Shown here piece by piece: positions 25,810 to 35,144 of a stretch of 64,000 nt of DNA. The position numbers were made by a program, and so were the translations under genes. The notes under the pieces are model-generated. The model saw only the letters and a program-made list of their open reading frames with translations. It did no database searches and had not been told where the DNA came from. Each line of letters begins with the position of its first letter. Position 1 is the first letter of the stretch. This DNA is from Granulosicoccus sp036478565 (GTDB taxonomy: Bacteria; Pseudomonadota; Gammaproteobacteria; Granulosicoccales; Granulosicoccaceae), in NCBI GenBank assembly GCA_965224525.1, contig OZ245050.1, positions 2,852,001 through 2,916,000 on the forward strand, written 5' to 3'.

Positions 25810-26199
25810 GTGAAGTGGATGTTGATCACAGGCGCTATAATGGCCGCATTGGCTGTTATGCTCGGCGCTTTTGGTGCACACGCTCTGCAAGATGTGCTTG
25901 ATGAACGCGCTCGTGGCTGGTTTGAAACAGCTGCAAGTTATCATACACAGCATGCATTGGCACTCATCGCCAGTGGACTGCTGGCAGGTTTTATCCCGCA
26001 TAAACGACTTTCTGCAATTACAGTGGCTGCATTCTGTTTTCTGACCGGCATCCTGTTTTTCTCCGGCAGCCTGTATCTGATGGCATTTACCGGTATCACG
26101 CAGCTCGGCATGGTGACACCACTTGGCGGCCTGTTCTTTATCAGCGGTTGGCTGGCATTTGCGTACGCAGCCACTCGCCTTTCAAACCGGGTGCCTTGA
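25810..26199 (+). CDS. DUF423 small membrane protein (YgdD-like)
   Basis: 129 residues with four predicted membrane helices. The GTG start at 25810 has AGGAG upstream. LGAFGAHAL near the N-terminus, the YHTQHALAL helix and GxLFFSGSLY are diagnostic of DUF423. Function unknown. Alone between convergent/divergent neighbours. Confidence 0.92.
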   Translation: MKWMLITGAIMAALAVMLGAFGAHALQDVLDERARGWFETAASYHTQHALALIASGLLAGFIPHKRLSAITVAAFCFLTGILFFSGSLYLMAFTGITQLGMVTPLGGLFFISGWLAFAYAATRLSNRVP

Positions 26200-26325
26200 T
26201 GTCTGAGTCAGGGATTGATTCACTAGTTTGACGGGATATGTGTATAAATAATATCGGGAGCGTTATTGACCAACTATTTCGTCGCGCGAAGTATCCGATA
26301 TACCCAACATGAAGGGTCCATTGAT

Positions 26326-26799
26326 ATGTCTATTCATTTGTGGCTAATTGCTCTGATCATTGTCATCATTCTGCTTGTACTACGGCTCGCCATGCCGCGT
26401 TTGACTTCCAGCGTCGCCAGCGGGCCGATCGAGAACAATGGCGTGCAGGCCCTTTCTGACTGCCCCGATTCGCCTAACTGTCAGAGCTCGGCTTCCAGTC
26501 GCCAGGAACAAAGCGTCGCGCCATTGAGCATAAGTGGTAACCCATCCCTGGTCATGGCTACCGTTGCAGAATTCATTAACAGCGAATCCAACGCCAACGT
26601 TGTCCAACAGCAGGGATACTACCTGCACGCTACCTATAAAACCCGGCTGATGGGCTACATTGATGATGTGGAGTTTCTGCTCGACGCATCAACCAAACAG
26701 TTGCACATTCGCAGCGCATCGCGTGTTGGTCGTAAGGATTTCGGAGCCAATGCAAAACGCATTGAATTGATACGTGCAGCGTTGGCAGGGGAAATTTGA
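26326..26799 (+). CDS. DUF1499 membrane-anchored protein
   Basis: 157 residues from the ATG at 26326, which has AAGGG nine bases upstream and starts directly before a membrane anchor (residues 5-25); an in-frame start 20 codons earlier is less likely. The DUF1499 core follows: LSDCPDSPNCQSS, then FLLDASTKQLHIRSASRVGRKDFGANAKRIE. Family members are small envelope proteins of unknown role. Confidence 0.88.
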   Translation: MSIHLWLIALIIVIILLVLRLAMPRLTSSVASGPIENNGVQALSDCPDSPNCQSSASSRQEQSVAPLSISGNPSLVMATVAEFINSESNANVVQQQGYYLHATYKTRLMGYIDDVEFLLDASTKQLHIRSASRVGRKDFGANAKRIELIRAALAGEI

Positions 26800-26854
26800 T
26801 TTATGCTCAAACCATAAATAACAGATAATTCCTGGATACGGAATGCGTGAGAGT

Positions 26855-27386
26855 TTAAGCGGACACACGTTGACGCAATTGCCAGGCGGCCAATTCGCTG
26901 CGCGTTAACCCATAACGCGCCAGCTTGCCGTCATGTAGCACACTGAGTTCGCGGATAATAATGGATCTTGTGTCGGAGCGATCCGCCTCCGGCACGCCCT
27001 CTCTCAGCGCTTCGTCAATCAAGTCCAGAGGATTCTGATGTTCATCACGTACAATTCTGATAATCGTTTGCCGGATAAGTTCACGATGAGTCAGACGTCG
27101 TGGATCAGGTGCAACAAGATCACGCTTCAAGGTGAAATACTCGCTGGTCGAGCGGCCATACGCTGCAACGTACACATCCCGCAGTAACTCCACGCGGTTA
27201 AGTTCATAAACGCCAAGCAAGGCCTGCGTATAGACTTTCCTTGATACACCCATGAAATTGATCGGACAAAGATTATGTTCTGCGTGGAATTGCCGGGTGC
27301 TGTTGACCTATTTCCGCGAGGGACAGGCCGGAAGCCGAGCGCTCGATTGTATCCAGCAAAGCATTGTGTTCAGCCACACCTTCCAT
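26855..27386 (-). pseudogene. Remnant of a Fic family gene with internal deletion
   Basis: Two pieces in different frames. The first (ATG 27386, GGAG upstream) gives 36 residues, MEGVAEHNALLDT...PAIPRRT, resembling the N-terminal winged-helix of Fic proteins that carry an HTH, and stops at a TAA near 27273. The second frame continues from about 27,300 through INFMGVSRKVY and LGVYELNRVELLRDVYVAAYGRS to the stop at 26855, resembling the helical C-terminal part of the same proteins. The wing, linker and Fic core with its HPFxxGNGR motif are missing. Recognition is from memory of the family. An ATG at 27253 could express a 132-residue fragment without the active site. Confidence 0.55.
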
Positions 27387-27541
27387 GGGTTTGCTCCGAG
27401 ACAAGTGGCGCGATAATATCACTCCAAATAAAATCGCGCCACAGTGTTTGCGCATTTATCATGGATACAGCACTGGATGCTCTACCAATAATTTCAGACC
27501 TGGCTTTTTCCACCCGGTTCGCAACAACACCCAAACCGAAA

Positions 27542-28846
27542 CTACCAACTGAACCGATAACTCACCTGACCGAACACGCTGGACAAGTCCGGATAGCTGT
27601 TGACTGCAACCAATGACTCCGGTACATCCGGGTCATCGCCCCGGGTTTGATAAAACTCCAGACGAAATCCCAGCTCGCCATTCTTGCCAACAGGCCGCCC
27701 GTACTTGGCTCCAATAGTGGTACCGGTAAATGCTGCAAGGCGATAATCAGCACTGGCATCCTCTGTCAAAGGAGCCGTATTGGCCAGAAAAGGCGCGTAG
27801 AAATCGGCTTCAGACTGATTGTAATAACGCAAATGGGGCTCAATGTAACGACCACCGTCCAATAGAAATCGATAGCGCCCCTCGAGTGTGTGACTATCGA
27901 TTCCCCAGTCGTCGGTATGGTAGCGATAAGACAGATTGGCAATACTATTATCCAGACGATAACGCCATTCGGTATACAGGTTGTGACCGGTACGCGAATC
28001 TGGACGTTGTTCAAAAACATAGGCCAGGCGATCAGCCGAGGTCGATAAATCGGCTTCGCCGGATACCGGATCAATCACCGATAAAAACTTGTAGGGATCG
28101 TTGAGATAACCGTTGGCAATACTCAGGGCATAGTTGATCTGGACTATGGCGCGCCTGCTGACTACCTGCGTCACACCCAGTACCGTATCCACGATCGTCT
28201 TGTCATCGCTCGATGTACGATCCAATACGGTGTCTGTTGTCTGCATCTCGCTTAAAGGTCGCGGTACACCACCCACCGGTTTGTTTTCATCCTGCGCTAA
28301 ACCAATTGCCAGACGAAGCGTTGTGTTCTTGTTGTTCAGCTCCCTGACAGCCTGTGCCGACAACCCCAGGTGCAAATAGTCATACTCCTTGGAAACGCTG
28401 GCACCCAGACCAAGCTTAAGATCTTGGCTGTATGGCCGCAACCAATTGATGGAAAGATCATAGCGATCGTCGTTGAAGGTATTGTCCTGCGGATGCTCAC
28501 CAGCGGCAATAGTGTATTCACCTCGCCCTGATGGTCGAGTAAAGGATTGCGCTTCAGGCCGCGCCAATGCGCCGGTTGGACTGGCACCAGTTAGCGTATC
28601 GAGCTGAAGTCCAACGGTAATTTCGTCGTCGTTGTCGCGCGTCGTACTGGCCAACGACTTGAAACTCAGATCCTGCACCCGGCCATCAGCTTCCTGATAG
28701 AACATCAAACTGGTATTGACATCCCACTCAGCCTGCGCGCCACCTGCTGCAATCAACTGCGCGCTGGCAGCTGCCAACGCACTCGCAATACCGGCAACTT
28801 TACCTGAACTACGCCGATCTGAATCAGCATCCGATATCAATTGCAC
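27542..28846 (-). CDS. DUF3570 outer-membrane beta-barrel protein
   Basis: 434 residues from a GTG at 28846 that lies inside the end of the DUF4266 gene. A signal peptide with an Ala-rich core ends near AGGAQA-EWD (about 39). The remainder is amphipathic strands with aromatic girdles (YDLSINWLRPYSQDLKLGLG, NLSYRYHTDDWGIDSHTLEGRYRF) and ends in SYRFSW, a typical barrel C-terminus. DUF3570 proteins regularly accompany DUF4266 and thioredoxin genes. Function unknown; it is the last gene of the three-gene operon. Confidence 0.9.
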   Translation of the reverse strand: MQLISDADSDRRSSGKVAGIASALAAASAQLIAAGGAQAEWDVNTSLMFYQEADGRVQDLSFKSLASTTRDNDDEITVGLQLDTLTGASPTGALARPEAQSFTRPSGRGEYTIAAGEHPQDNTFNDDRYDLSINWLRPYSQDLKLGLGASVSKEYDYLHLGLSAQAVRELNNKNTTLRLAIGLAQDENKPVGGVPRPLSEMQTTDTVLDRTSSDDKTIVDTVLGVTQVVSRRAIVQINYALSIANGYLNDPYKFLSVIDPVSGEADLSTSADRLAYVFEQRPDSRTGHNLYTEWRYRLDNSIANLSYRYHTDDWGIDSHTLEGRYRFLLDGGRYIEPHLRYYNQSEADFYAPFLANTAPLTEDASADYRLAAFTGTTIGAKYGRPVGKNGELGFRLEFYQTRGDDPDVPESLVAVNSYPDLSSVFGQVSYRFSW

Positions 28847-29067
28847 CCACAGCCTCCACCGCCAAATCCGCGCCCACCGCTGGTCGCTTCCTTGCTGAAA
28901 TAGATATGATCATCGGTAGCCAGATCGAGTGCGTCCTCGCCTATTTGCATCTGTCGCTGTGCCAGTAGATCCCGATCCCAGGGTTGCACTCCCATTACGC
29001 TGCAACCAGCAAGTACATTCGAGGTCAACAGACATGCCGCCAGAGTGATAGTTTTCAGTGACATCAT
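28837..29067 (-). CDS. DUF4266 small lipoprotein with Gly/Cys tail
   Basis: 76 residues. Lipoprotein signal with lipobox VLAGC. The family core is VQPWDRDLLAQRQMQIGEDALD, followed by DHIYFSKEATSGGRG and a C-terminal GGGGCGCN. The tail with two Cys among Gly is retained across the family as I recall it and could be a metal- or disulfide-forming site. The ATG overlaps the thioredoxin stop by 4 bases, and its own end overlaps the DUF3570 start by 10 bases, so the three are co-translated. Confidence 0.9.
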   Translation of the reverse strand: MMSLKTITLAACLLTSNVLAGCSVMGVQPWDRDLLAQRQMQIGEDALDLATDDHIYFSKEATSGGRGFGGGGCGCN

Positions 29068-29552
29068 GGCTGCTCCAGCAATTGCTTGATACCTGCCTCA
29101 TACGCAGCCTTGTCTTTCTCACGAAATCCGACATGCTCTATCTGCAATGAGCCATCACGCGCAAACACACGCACACTCGGCATACCGAGAATGGCAAACT
29201 GTTCTGCAAGTTCTGCTTCCGGATCAAGGCCAATCAGGAAATCCGCTGGTGTGGAATTCAGAAACTCCTTGACCAGTGCCGGCTCCTTGTCGAGGTTGAC
29301 CGCAATGATCACCAGACCATCATCCGCGTAGCGTGCCTGCACCTCATTCATCCATGGAAATGACTTGCGACACGGGGCGCACCAGGATGCCCAAAAATCC
29401 ACGTATATCACCTTGCCTTGGTACTGCGTGCTGTCAAATACCCCATCGGTAGTCGCTACCGTAAATCCCTCAGCCTGAGCCGATGCAAGGCCTGTCAGAA
29501 TCAGCAATGCTGTCAACCCCATATTCGCTAAAACTCGACGCATGATTCCCAT
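29064..29552 (-). CDS. TlpA-like periplasmic thioredoxin
   Basis: 162 residues. Signal peptide LALLILTGLASAQA-type core at about 10-28, so it acts in the periplasm. The thioredoxin fold has the redox motif WCAPCR after VDFWAS and the cis-Pro loop GMPSV. First gene of the thioredoxin-DUF4266-DUF3570 operon. It may keep the Cys pair of the DUF4266 lipoprotein reduced or insert disulfides; this is inferred from order and motif only. Either of two ATGs 3 codons apart could be the start. Confidence 0.9.
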   Translation of the reverse strand: MGIMRRVLANMGLTALLILTGLASAQAEGFTVATTDGVFDSTQYQGKVIYVDFWASWCAPCRKSFPWMNEVQARYADDGLVIIAVNLDKEPALVKEFLNSTPADFLIGLDPEAELAEQFAILGMPSVRVFARDGSLQIEHVGFREKDKAAYEAGIKQLLEQP

Positions 29553-29672
29553 CTCATCATAATGCCCTGAACGTCAGTCTGGAGCACAAAGCTGACGAGA
29601 ACCTGAATACGCCAGTTGCTCATGCGGCACAAAATCCCGCCGCTGGAAAGTACAGCAGCGAGGCCAGTCTGA

Positions 29673-30644
29673 CTATTGCTTACTCTGCGCCGCGGCAGCC
29701 TGCCGATCTGCGTGGTAAGAGGAGCGCACCATTGGGCCGCTAGCGACATGATCAAAACCCATCGCTTTGCCGCGTATTGCCAGCGCATCAAATTCCGTTG
29801 GATGAACAAACCGAGCAACCGCCAGATGCTGCTTACTGGGCTGCAGATACTGCCCCAGCGTTAGCATGTTGACATCATGATCTCGCATGTCTTGCATAAC
29901 AGTTTCGACTTCTTCGATGGTTTCGCCCAGACCCAGCATCAGGCCAGACTTGGTCGGTACACTGGAAAAGCGCTTTTTATGATTCTGTAGCAGGTTCAGT
30001 GACCATTCATAGTTCGAACCCGGTCGACACTGTTTATAAAGCCTGGGTACGGTTTCGAGATTGTGGTTAAACACATCCGGCGGATTATCCGACATGGCTT
30101 CCAGCGCTTTGTCCATCCGCCCGCGATAATCCGGCACCAGCACTTCAATCTGAATACCCGGACTGGCTGCGCGAACCGCCTTTATGCAGGCATCGAAATG
30201 CGATGCCCCACCATCACGCAAATCATCCCGATCAACCGAGGTAATGACGATATAGTTCAAACCAAGTTTTGCTACCGCCATTGCCAGATTGGCTGGTTCG
30301 TCTTGATCCAGCGGTTTGGGGCGTCCATGTGCCACATCGCAAAACGGACAACGCCGTGTGCAGATATCACCCATGATCATGAAAGTGGCAGTACCGTTAC
30401 TGAAGCACTCTCCCAGATTGGGGCAGCTGGCCTCCTCGCAGACTGATACCAGGTTCAGTTCACGCATCATGCGCTTGATTTCCTGTACCCGCGGATTGTT
30501 GTGCACACGCGCCCGAATCCACGCAGGTTTTCGTTGTATCTCGGTCTGCGGCTGAACCTTCACAGGTATCCGGGCAAGTTTGTCCGCACCGCGCTGGTGG
30601 CCTTCCGGGTCGTGGCGCGATGGCGCTGTGTAATCCATTGTCAT
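29673..30644 (-). CDS. lipA: Lipoyl synthase
   Basis: Radical-SAM enzyme that inserts two sulfurs into octanoylated domains to form lipoyl groups. 323 residues from the ATG at 30644; the open frame extends 33 codons further up without family resemblance. Auxiliary-cluster Cys are at 69, 74 and 80 (CEEASCPNLGEC), and the radical-SAM CxxxCxxC at 95, 99 and 102 (CTRRCPFC). The C-terminal GPMVRSSYHAD supplies the Ser ligand. Follows lipB by 109 bases. Confidence 0.98.
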   Translation of the reverse strand: MTMDYTAPSRHDPEGHQRGADKLARIPVKVQPQTEIQRKPAWIRARVHNNPRVQEIKRMMRELNLVSVCEEASCPNLGECFSNGTATFMIMGDICTRRCPFCDVAHGRPKPLDQDEPANLAMAVAKLGLNYIVITSVDRDDLRDGGASHFDACIKAVRAASPGIQIEVLVPDYRGRMDKALEAMSDNPPDVFNHNLETVPRLYKQCRPGSNYEWSLNLLQNHKKRFSSVPTKSGLMLGLGETIEEVETVMQDMRDHDVNMLTLGQYLQPSKQHLAVARFVHPTEFDALAIRGKAMGFDHVASGPMVRSSYHADRQAAAAQSKQ

Positions 30645-30753
30645 GTATTGATTTGATCCAGCCTGTCTGCTGTGCGCAGGTATATCCAGTTTACTCTCGT
30701 TATGCCAATTCGTGCAGCCTGACTGGCGGATCCCAAGAAGCACGCTCCATATC

Positions 30754-31368
30754 TCACTCTGTGTTATCGACCCGAATCTGTCTATCAGGTTCGCTCAAAC
30801 ACAGTGTCAACTGCTCAAGCAACGCATCCAGAAGCGCTTTCTTGCCAGTTTTAATACCCACATCCAGCGTACGAGTCACACCCAGCTCTTTAAACCCACA
30901 GGGATTGATACCATTGAACGCAGACAAGTTGGCATCAACATTTAAGGCCAGTCCATGGTAGGAGCAGCCACGGCGCACTCGTAAGCCCAGCGCCGCAATC
31001 TTTGCATTGTCGACATAAACACCCGGTGCGTCGCGACGTGCAACAGCATGCACACCCTGCAACGCAAGCACATTGATGACAGACTGCTCCAGCCGCATAA
31101 CCATGTCACGGATGCCGTAGCCCGCTCGTCTGAGATCGATCAGTGTGTACACCACTAATTGCCCCGGCCCATGCCAAGTCACTTGTCCGCCACGATCGGA
31201 ATGCACGACGGGAATGTCTGCTGCATTCAGAATGTGTTCACGTTTGCCTGCCTGCCCAAGCGTATAGACCGAATGGTGCTCACAGGCCCAAAGCGAATCT
31301 TCGGTATTGTCGTCACGCAAGTCCGTGAATTCACGCATGGCCTGCCAAGCCTGATGATAATCGATCAA
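30754..31368 (-). CDS. lipB: Octanoyltransferase
   Basis: Transfers octanoate from acyl-carrier protein to lipoyl domains, providing the LipA substrate. Catalytic Lys123 (NAKIAA) and Cys157 (NPCGFKELG) are visible, with GRGGQVTWHGPGQ-type core at about 59-70. The TTG at 31368 leaves out residues (LNIRHLGL) that match the conserved LipB N-terminus, so translation may begin at a CTG at 31389, overlapping the DUF493 stop as CTGA. No ATG or GTG is available, which is unusual. Confidence 0.95.
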   Translation of the reverse strand: MIDYHQAWQAMREFTDLRDDNTEDSLWACEHHSVYTLGQAGKREHILNAADIPVVHSDRGGQVTWHGPGQLVVYTLIDLRRAGYGIRDMVMRLEQSVINVLALQGVHAVARRDAPGVYVDNAKIAALGLRVRRGCSYHGLALNVDANLSAFNGINPCGFKELGVTRTLDVGIKTGKKALLDALLEQLTLCLSEPDRQIRVDNTE

Positions 31369-31385
31369 ACCGAGGTGTCTGATAT

Positions 31386-31670
31386 TCAGAGCGTAAACAA
31401 CACACGCGCCTCTTCACGCAGTGCCCGATAGATGTTTTCCAGTTGCAACTGACTGATAGCCGTGAAGTGCACACTCACTGACAGGTATTTGCCACCACTG
31501 CTGCCAACAGTCGTGATTTTTTTTGGCTCGGCCGGCACGATCAGAGGCAACACGATGCCTCGCACAAGATGCTCGAAGTTGCCGTCGTTCAGTCCCATTG
31601 CCTTGACTGACAGATCAGCAGGGTATTCGATCAGCGATGGCTGGCATTCGATAGCCGGTGTTTTTGCCAT
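31386..31670 (-). CDS. ybeD: DUF493 (YbeD-like) protein
   Basis: 94 residues from the ATG at 31670; a GTG at 31682 overlaps the dacA stop and is the alternative. Small ferredoxin-like ACT-type fold with IEYPADLSVKAMG and TSVGSSGGKYLSVSVHFTA-like strands. Function is unknown, but it is consistently found between dacA and lipB in Gammaproteobacteria, as here. Confidence 0.93.
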   Translation of the reverse strand: MAKTPAIECQPSLIEYPADLSVKAMGLNDGNFEHLVRGIVLPLIVPAEPKKITTVGSSGGKYLSVSVHFTAISQLQLENIYRALREEARVLFTL

Positions 31671-31681
31671 CGATTCAGCCA

Positions 31682-32869
31682 CTATTGAAAGTAACGCATA
31701 ATTGAATGTTTCATACGCAAGAAGATGCCGCCCTCTTCCACCTTTTGCAAGGCCAGTAACGGCACTTCGCCAATAATTTTATTATCCGCCATCAAGACGC
31801 TACGGCCAAACTCCTGACCTATATTTGCTGGCGCTTTAATGTAATCATTAACTTCAATTTGCCTATTCAGTCTTTCAAAATCATCGCGGGGCAAGGTAAC
31901 GTATAGATCTTTCTCAACACCCAGTGCAATGGTCTCCTGTTTGCCCATCCAGATACGCGGCTCACTGACAAGCTCTCCAGCGGCATAGATGCGTTCGGTA
32001 CGGAAAAAACGATAGCCGTAGTTCAATAGCCGCTGGCTTTCAGCTATACGGGTCTTGTCGCTGGCCGTACCTAGCACCACACTGATCAATCGCATGTCTT
32101 CACGCACCGCAGAAGCCACCAGGCAATAGCCTGCCGCCTTGGTATGTCCGGTTTTCATGCCATCAACCGTGACATCACGCCACAGCAACGTATTGCGGTT
32201 TTTCTGTTTTATTTCATTGAAGGTAAAGTGGCGCTCCGCGTACAAGGCGTACACCTCCGGGAAATCCCGAATCATGGCTTGCGCCACCTTGGCCAGATCA
32301 GTGGCGGTAGTGTAGTGCTCGGGATCTGGCAGGCCAGAGGCGTTGGCATAGTGAGTGGACTTCATGCCCAGCGTTTCTGCCATGCGGTTCATCATGTCGA
32401 CAAAGCCGCCCTCACTGGCGGCGATATGCTCGGCCAGCGCCACACTTGCATCATTACCCGACTGAATAATCAATCCGCGCAGGAGATCGGCGACAGATAC
32501 TGTGGTACTGGCTTCAACAAACATGCGTGAACCGGGCATGGCCTGCGCCTCATCGCTGATAATGACGGGCTCATCCATCGAAATACCACCGCGACCAAGC
32601 TCACTGGCAACCAGATAGGCAGTCATGATTTTGGTCAGGCTGGCAGGCTCTATGCGCTTGTCCGGCTCCTTTTCCGCAAGCACTTCTCCACTAACGTGAT
32701 CAATCAGCAAGAAACTGTTCGCAGACAACTGAGGAGGGGCTGGCAATGGTGCAGCCACAGACTGGCTGGCGATGCCAGCGAGCATCAATACCGGGATGAA
32801 AAACACAAGCGATATACGTTTGTTCGATAAGGGGAACATCATGTGAGGAGCCCTGAAAATCCGCTGCAT
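31682..32869 (-). CDS. dacA: D-alanyl-D-alanine carboxypeptidase (PBP5/6 family)
   Basis: Periplasmic, membrane-attached DD-carboxypeptidase that trims pentapeptide stems. 395 residues. The signal peptide ends near AAP at about 40. Active-site motifs: SxxK at Ser77-Lys80 (PASLTK), SGN at 137-139 and KTG at 239-241. The C-terminal domain ends in the amphipathic anchor GIFLRMKHSIMRYFQ. Lies between rlpA and the DUF493 gene in the conserved order. Confidence 0.97.
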   Translation of the reverse strand: MQRIFRAPHMMFPLSNKRISLVFFIPVLMLAGIASQSVAAPLPAPPQLSANSFLLIDHVSGEVLAEKEPDKRIEPASLTKIMTAYLVASELGRGGISMDEPVIISDEAQAMPGSRMFVEASTTVSVADLLRGLIIQSGNDASVALAEHIAASEGGFVDMMNRMAETLGMKSTHYANASGLPDPEHYTTATDLAKVAQAMIRDFPEVYALYAERHFTFNEIKQKNRNTLLWRDVTVDGMKTGHTKAAGYCLVASAVREDMRLISVVLGTASDKTRIAESQRLLNYGYRFFRTERIYAAGELVSEPRIWMGKQETIALGVEKDLYVTLPRDDFERLNRQIEVNDYIKAPANIGQEFGRSVLMADNKIIGEVPLLALQKVEEGGIFLRMKHSIMRYFQ

Positions 32870-32952
32870 GAACCTTCTGGCTCAATACGCATTAAGTGTA
32901 AGGTATTTGACGATGCAACGAACACATCAGTACAAGCTTTAACCGTCGTTTT

Positions 32953-33864
32953 CTATTCGCTTGATACCAACGTATAGCTGGCAATGCCAGCAGATGCCAG
33001 TACTGCCAGCGTACTATCCAGTGAGTCCTGATCCTGAATCGGCCCAACATGCACTCGCCACAGCGCACTGGCAGCATCGCGCACAATGCCAACAGGCTGG
33101 CTGACCATTGGCTCTACACGAGACAACAAGGACGTTGCATTGCTATTTTCGCTAAATGCGCCTAACTGGAGAAAAGCCGCTGGCATCACGCCATGCGGCG
33201 CGGACAGGTGTGTTGTTACCGACGACTCGTCGCTCTCTTGTAGCGCATCTACGGCCAATGGCTCATTACCAGCAACCGGCTCATTCGGCACCAGCCCGGA
33301 TTTCACTACCGATACCTCAGTCAGGTGTGAGCTCACCGCCTCAATCTGCACCCTGGCAGTACCGGATCCCAACATATCCAACTGCTGAGCAGCCGCATAA
33401 GACAGATCGATCACGCGATCATCAACAAACGGACCTCGATCATTGACCTTGACCACGATCGACTGGCCGTTGTCCATCCGCGTGACCCTGACAAACGTTG
33501 GTAGCGGTAAGTTTTTGTGTGCGGCTGTCATGAGATGCATGTCGTAAACCTCGCCACTGGAAGTATTGCGCCCGTGGAACTTAGCGCCGTACCAGGAAGC
33601 AGTACCTGTTTCGGCAAATCCAACGGCGCTGTCCATTACCTGGTAGCGTTGACCGAAGACAGTGTATTCATCAGCATTGCCGATGCGTGATTTGGGCAGA
33701 TTGCGAACAGCCTCCACCACGCCTTGCTGCGCCATCCGGAGATTACCCGGCCCGTCACCCGCAGCACCTGCCAACCCGAGACTTCGCGCCGAAGGCGCAC
33801 ACGCTGATACGAGCAACAACAGGCTGGCTGCGACCAGTACACGCCAATTATTCAATATTTTCAC
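32953..33864 (-). CDS. rlpA: Septal-ring lytic transglycosylase RlpA family lipoprotein
   Basis: 303 residues. Lipoprotein signal with lipobox VSAC (Cys22). A double-psi beta barrel follows: GTASWYGAKFHGRNTSSGE, TAAHKNLPLPTFVRVTRM, and VVKVNDRGPF with the catalytic Asp; then a linker and a C-terminal SPOR domain (LQLGAFSENSNA...VGPIQDQ) that binds denuded glycan. Cleaves glycan strands lacking stem peptides during division. Seven bases after mltB. Confidence 0.96.
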   Translation of the reverse strand: MKILNNWRVLVAASLLLLVSACAPSARSLGLAGAAGDGPGNLRMAQQGVVEAVRNLPKSRIGNADEYTVFGQRYQVMDSAVGFAETGTASWYGAKFHGRNTSSGEVYDMHLMTAAHKNLPLPTFVRVTRMDNGQSIVVKVNDRGPFVDDRVIDLSYAAAQQLDMLGSGTARVQIEAVSSHLTEVSVVKSGLVPNEPVAGNEPLAVDALQESDESSVTTHLSAPHGVMPAAFLQLGAFSENSNATSLLSRVEPMVSQPVGIVRDAASALWRVHVGPIQDQDSLDSTLAVLASAGIASYTLVSSE

Positions 33865-33871
33865 GCGATCC

Positions 33872-34945
33872 TCAGGATTTTGACGCCGCCAAAGTTTCGG
33901 CTAGCTGGAAAACGGCCATCGCATAGAGCTGACTGTGGTTGTAGCGGGTGATGACATAGAAATTGTTGTAGCCAACCCAGCCTTCCATACCGTCCGACCC
34001 TTCCAGCAACATGACGCTGGCGCGTGCACCTTCCGCAGTACCACGTGTCAGGTCATCGGTGTCAAATCCGGCATCTCTCAGCGTATCGGCCGCTATGACC
34101 GGCATGAGCCTCTGACGTGTCAGATTGGCGAGCACCTGTTGTTTGTCCGCCGCATTCAACCAACGCTCGACCACCGGCATGTCGCGCTGCCAGCCATGTC
34201 GAGCCAGGTAGTTGGCAACTGAACCAATCACATCGGCCGGGCTGTCAAAAAGATCGCGCTTGCCATCATCATCAAAATCAATCGCATACTGGCGATAACT
34301 GCTGGAAATAAACTGTGGCATACCCATGGCGCCGGCATAGCTGCCTTTGACCGACGACGCGTCCCAACCCTCAGCCTCGCTAAGAACCAGAAATTCGGTC
34401 AATTCACTGCGGAAAAAATCCGCGCGAGGCGGGTAGTCAAATGCAAGTGTGGCCAAAGATTCGAGCACGCTGTGTTTGCCCGTGATGCGACCATAGAACG
34501 TCTCCACACCAATGATCGCAGCAATGATAGTTGCCGGTACCCCGTAGCTTGCTTCGGCCTGCTCGAGCAAAGCCTGATGCTCACCCAGGAAATCCCGACC
34601 TGCCTCGATACGTGTTGGTTTGATGAAGATGGGCCGGTACTGCCCCCAGGTCAACGTGAATTCAGCGGGACTGGAGATAGCCTCGATAATATCGGATTGC
34701 GTTTCTAACCTGGCAAACAGCCCGGCTATACGGTTCTGGTCAAGATTGTGCTCCGTACTGACCTGTCGAATATACGCACGCACCACATCGCGTTTCAGCA
34801 AGGCTGTGTTGTCAGCACCGGCATCACTTATGAACAGAAACAACACGGCCAGTATCAGCCAGGGAATGGATGAAATCAGCGTCGATCGAAACAGTCGACG
34901 GAGCAGCGGGCGCATTGAGTCTCGAAGCGGGTGGGTAAACAGCAT
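33872..34945 (-). CDS. mltB: Membrane-bound lytic murein transglycosylase B
   Basis: 357 residues. N-terminal membrane segment or signal at about 20-44 with no lipobox Cys, so it may be a soluble or signal-anchored variant. Catalytic Glu148 in IIGVETFYG, followed by AGAMGMPQF and SSYRQYAIDFDDDGKRDL, all signatures of the family 103 transglycosylases. Produces 1,6-anhydromuropeptides. First of mltB-rlpA-dacA-DUF493-lipB-lipA; rodA and mrdA, often placed before it, are absent here. Confidence 0.95.
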   Translation of the reverse strand: MLFTHPLRDSMRPLLRRLFRSTLISSIPWLILAVLFLFISDAGADNTALLKRDVVRAYIRQVSTEHNLDQNRIAGLFARLETQSDIIEAISSPAEFTLTWGQYRPIFIKPTRIEAGRDFLGEHQALLEQAEASYGVPATIIAAIIGVETFYGRITGKHSVLESLATLAFDYPPRADFFRSELTEFLVLSEAEGWDASSVKGSYAGAMGMPQFISSSYRQYAIDFDDDGKRDLFDSPADVIGSVANYLARHGWQRDMPVVERWLNAADKQQVLANLTRQRLMPVIAADTLRDAGFDTDDLTRGTAEGARASVMLLEGSDGMEGWVGYNNFYVITRYNHSQLYAMAVFQLAETLAASKS

Positions 34946-35144
34946 GCATTCAATTCTAGACGCTGAAAAAATAAGTGCTCACACTTAATGGTGCGGCTAA
35001 CAGACGCGTTTAGCACTCTTTTGACCCCACACAACCTATAGGCATCTGAAATATTCAAACATCTACATGTTGTATGCGAAGTGACGGCGGTTTAGTCAAT
35101 CGAGCCTTACTGGCCACGAACAGCAGCTATGAACAAACAACCGA

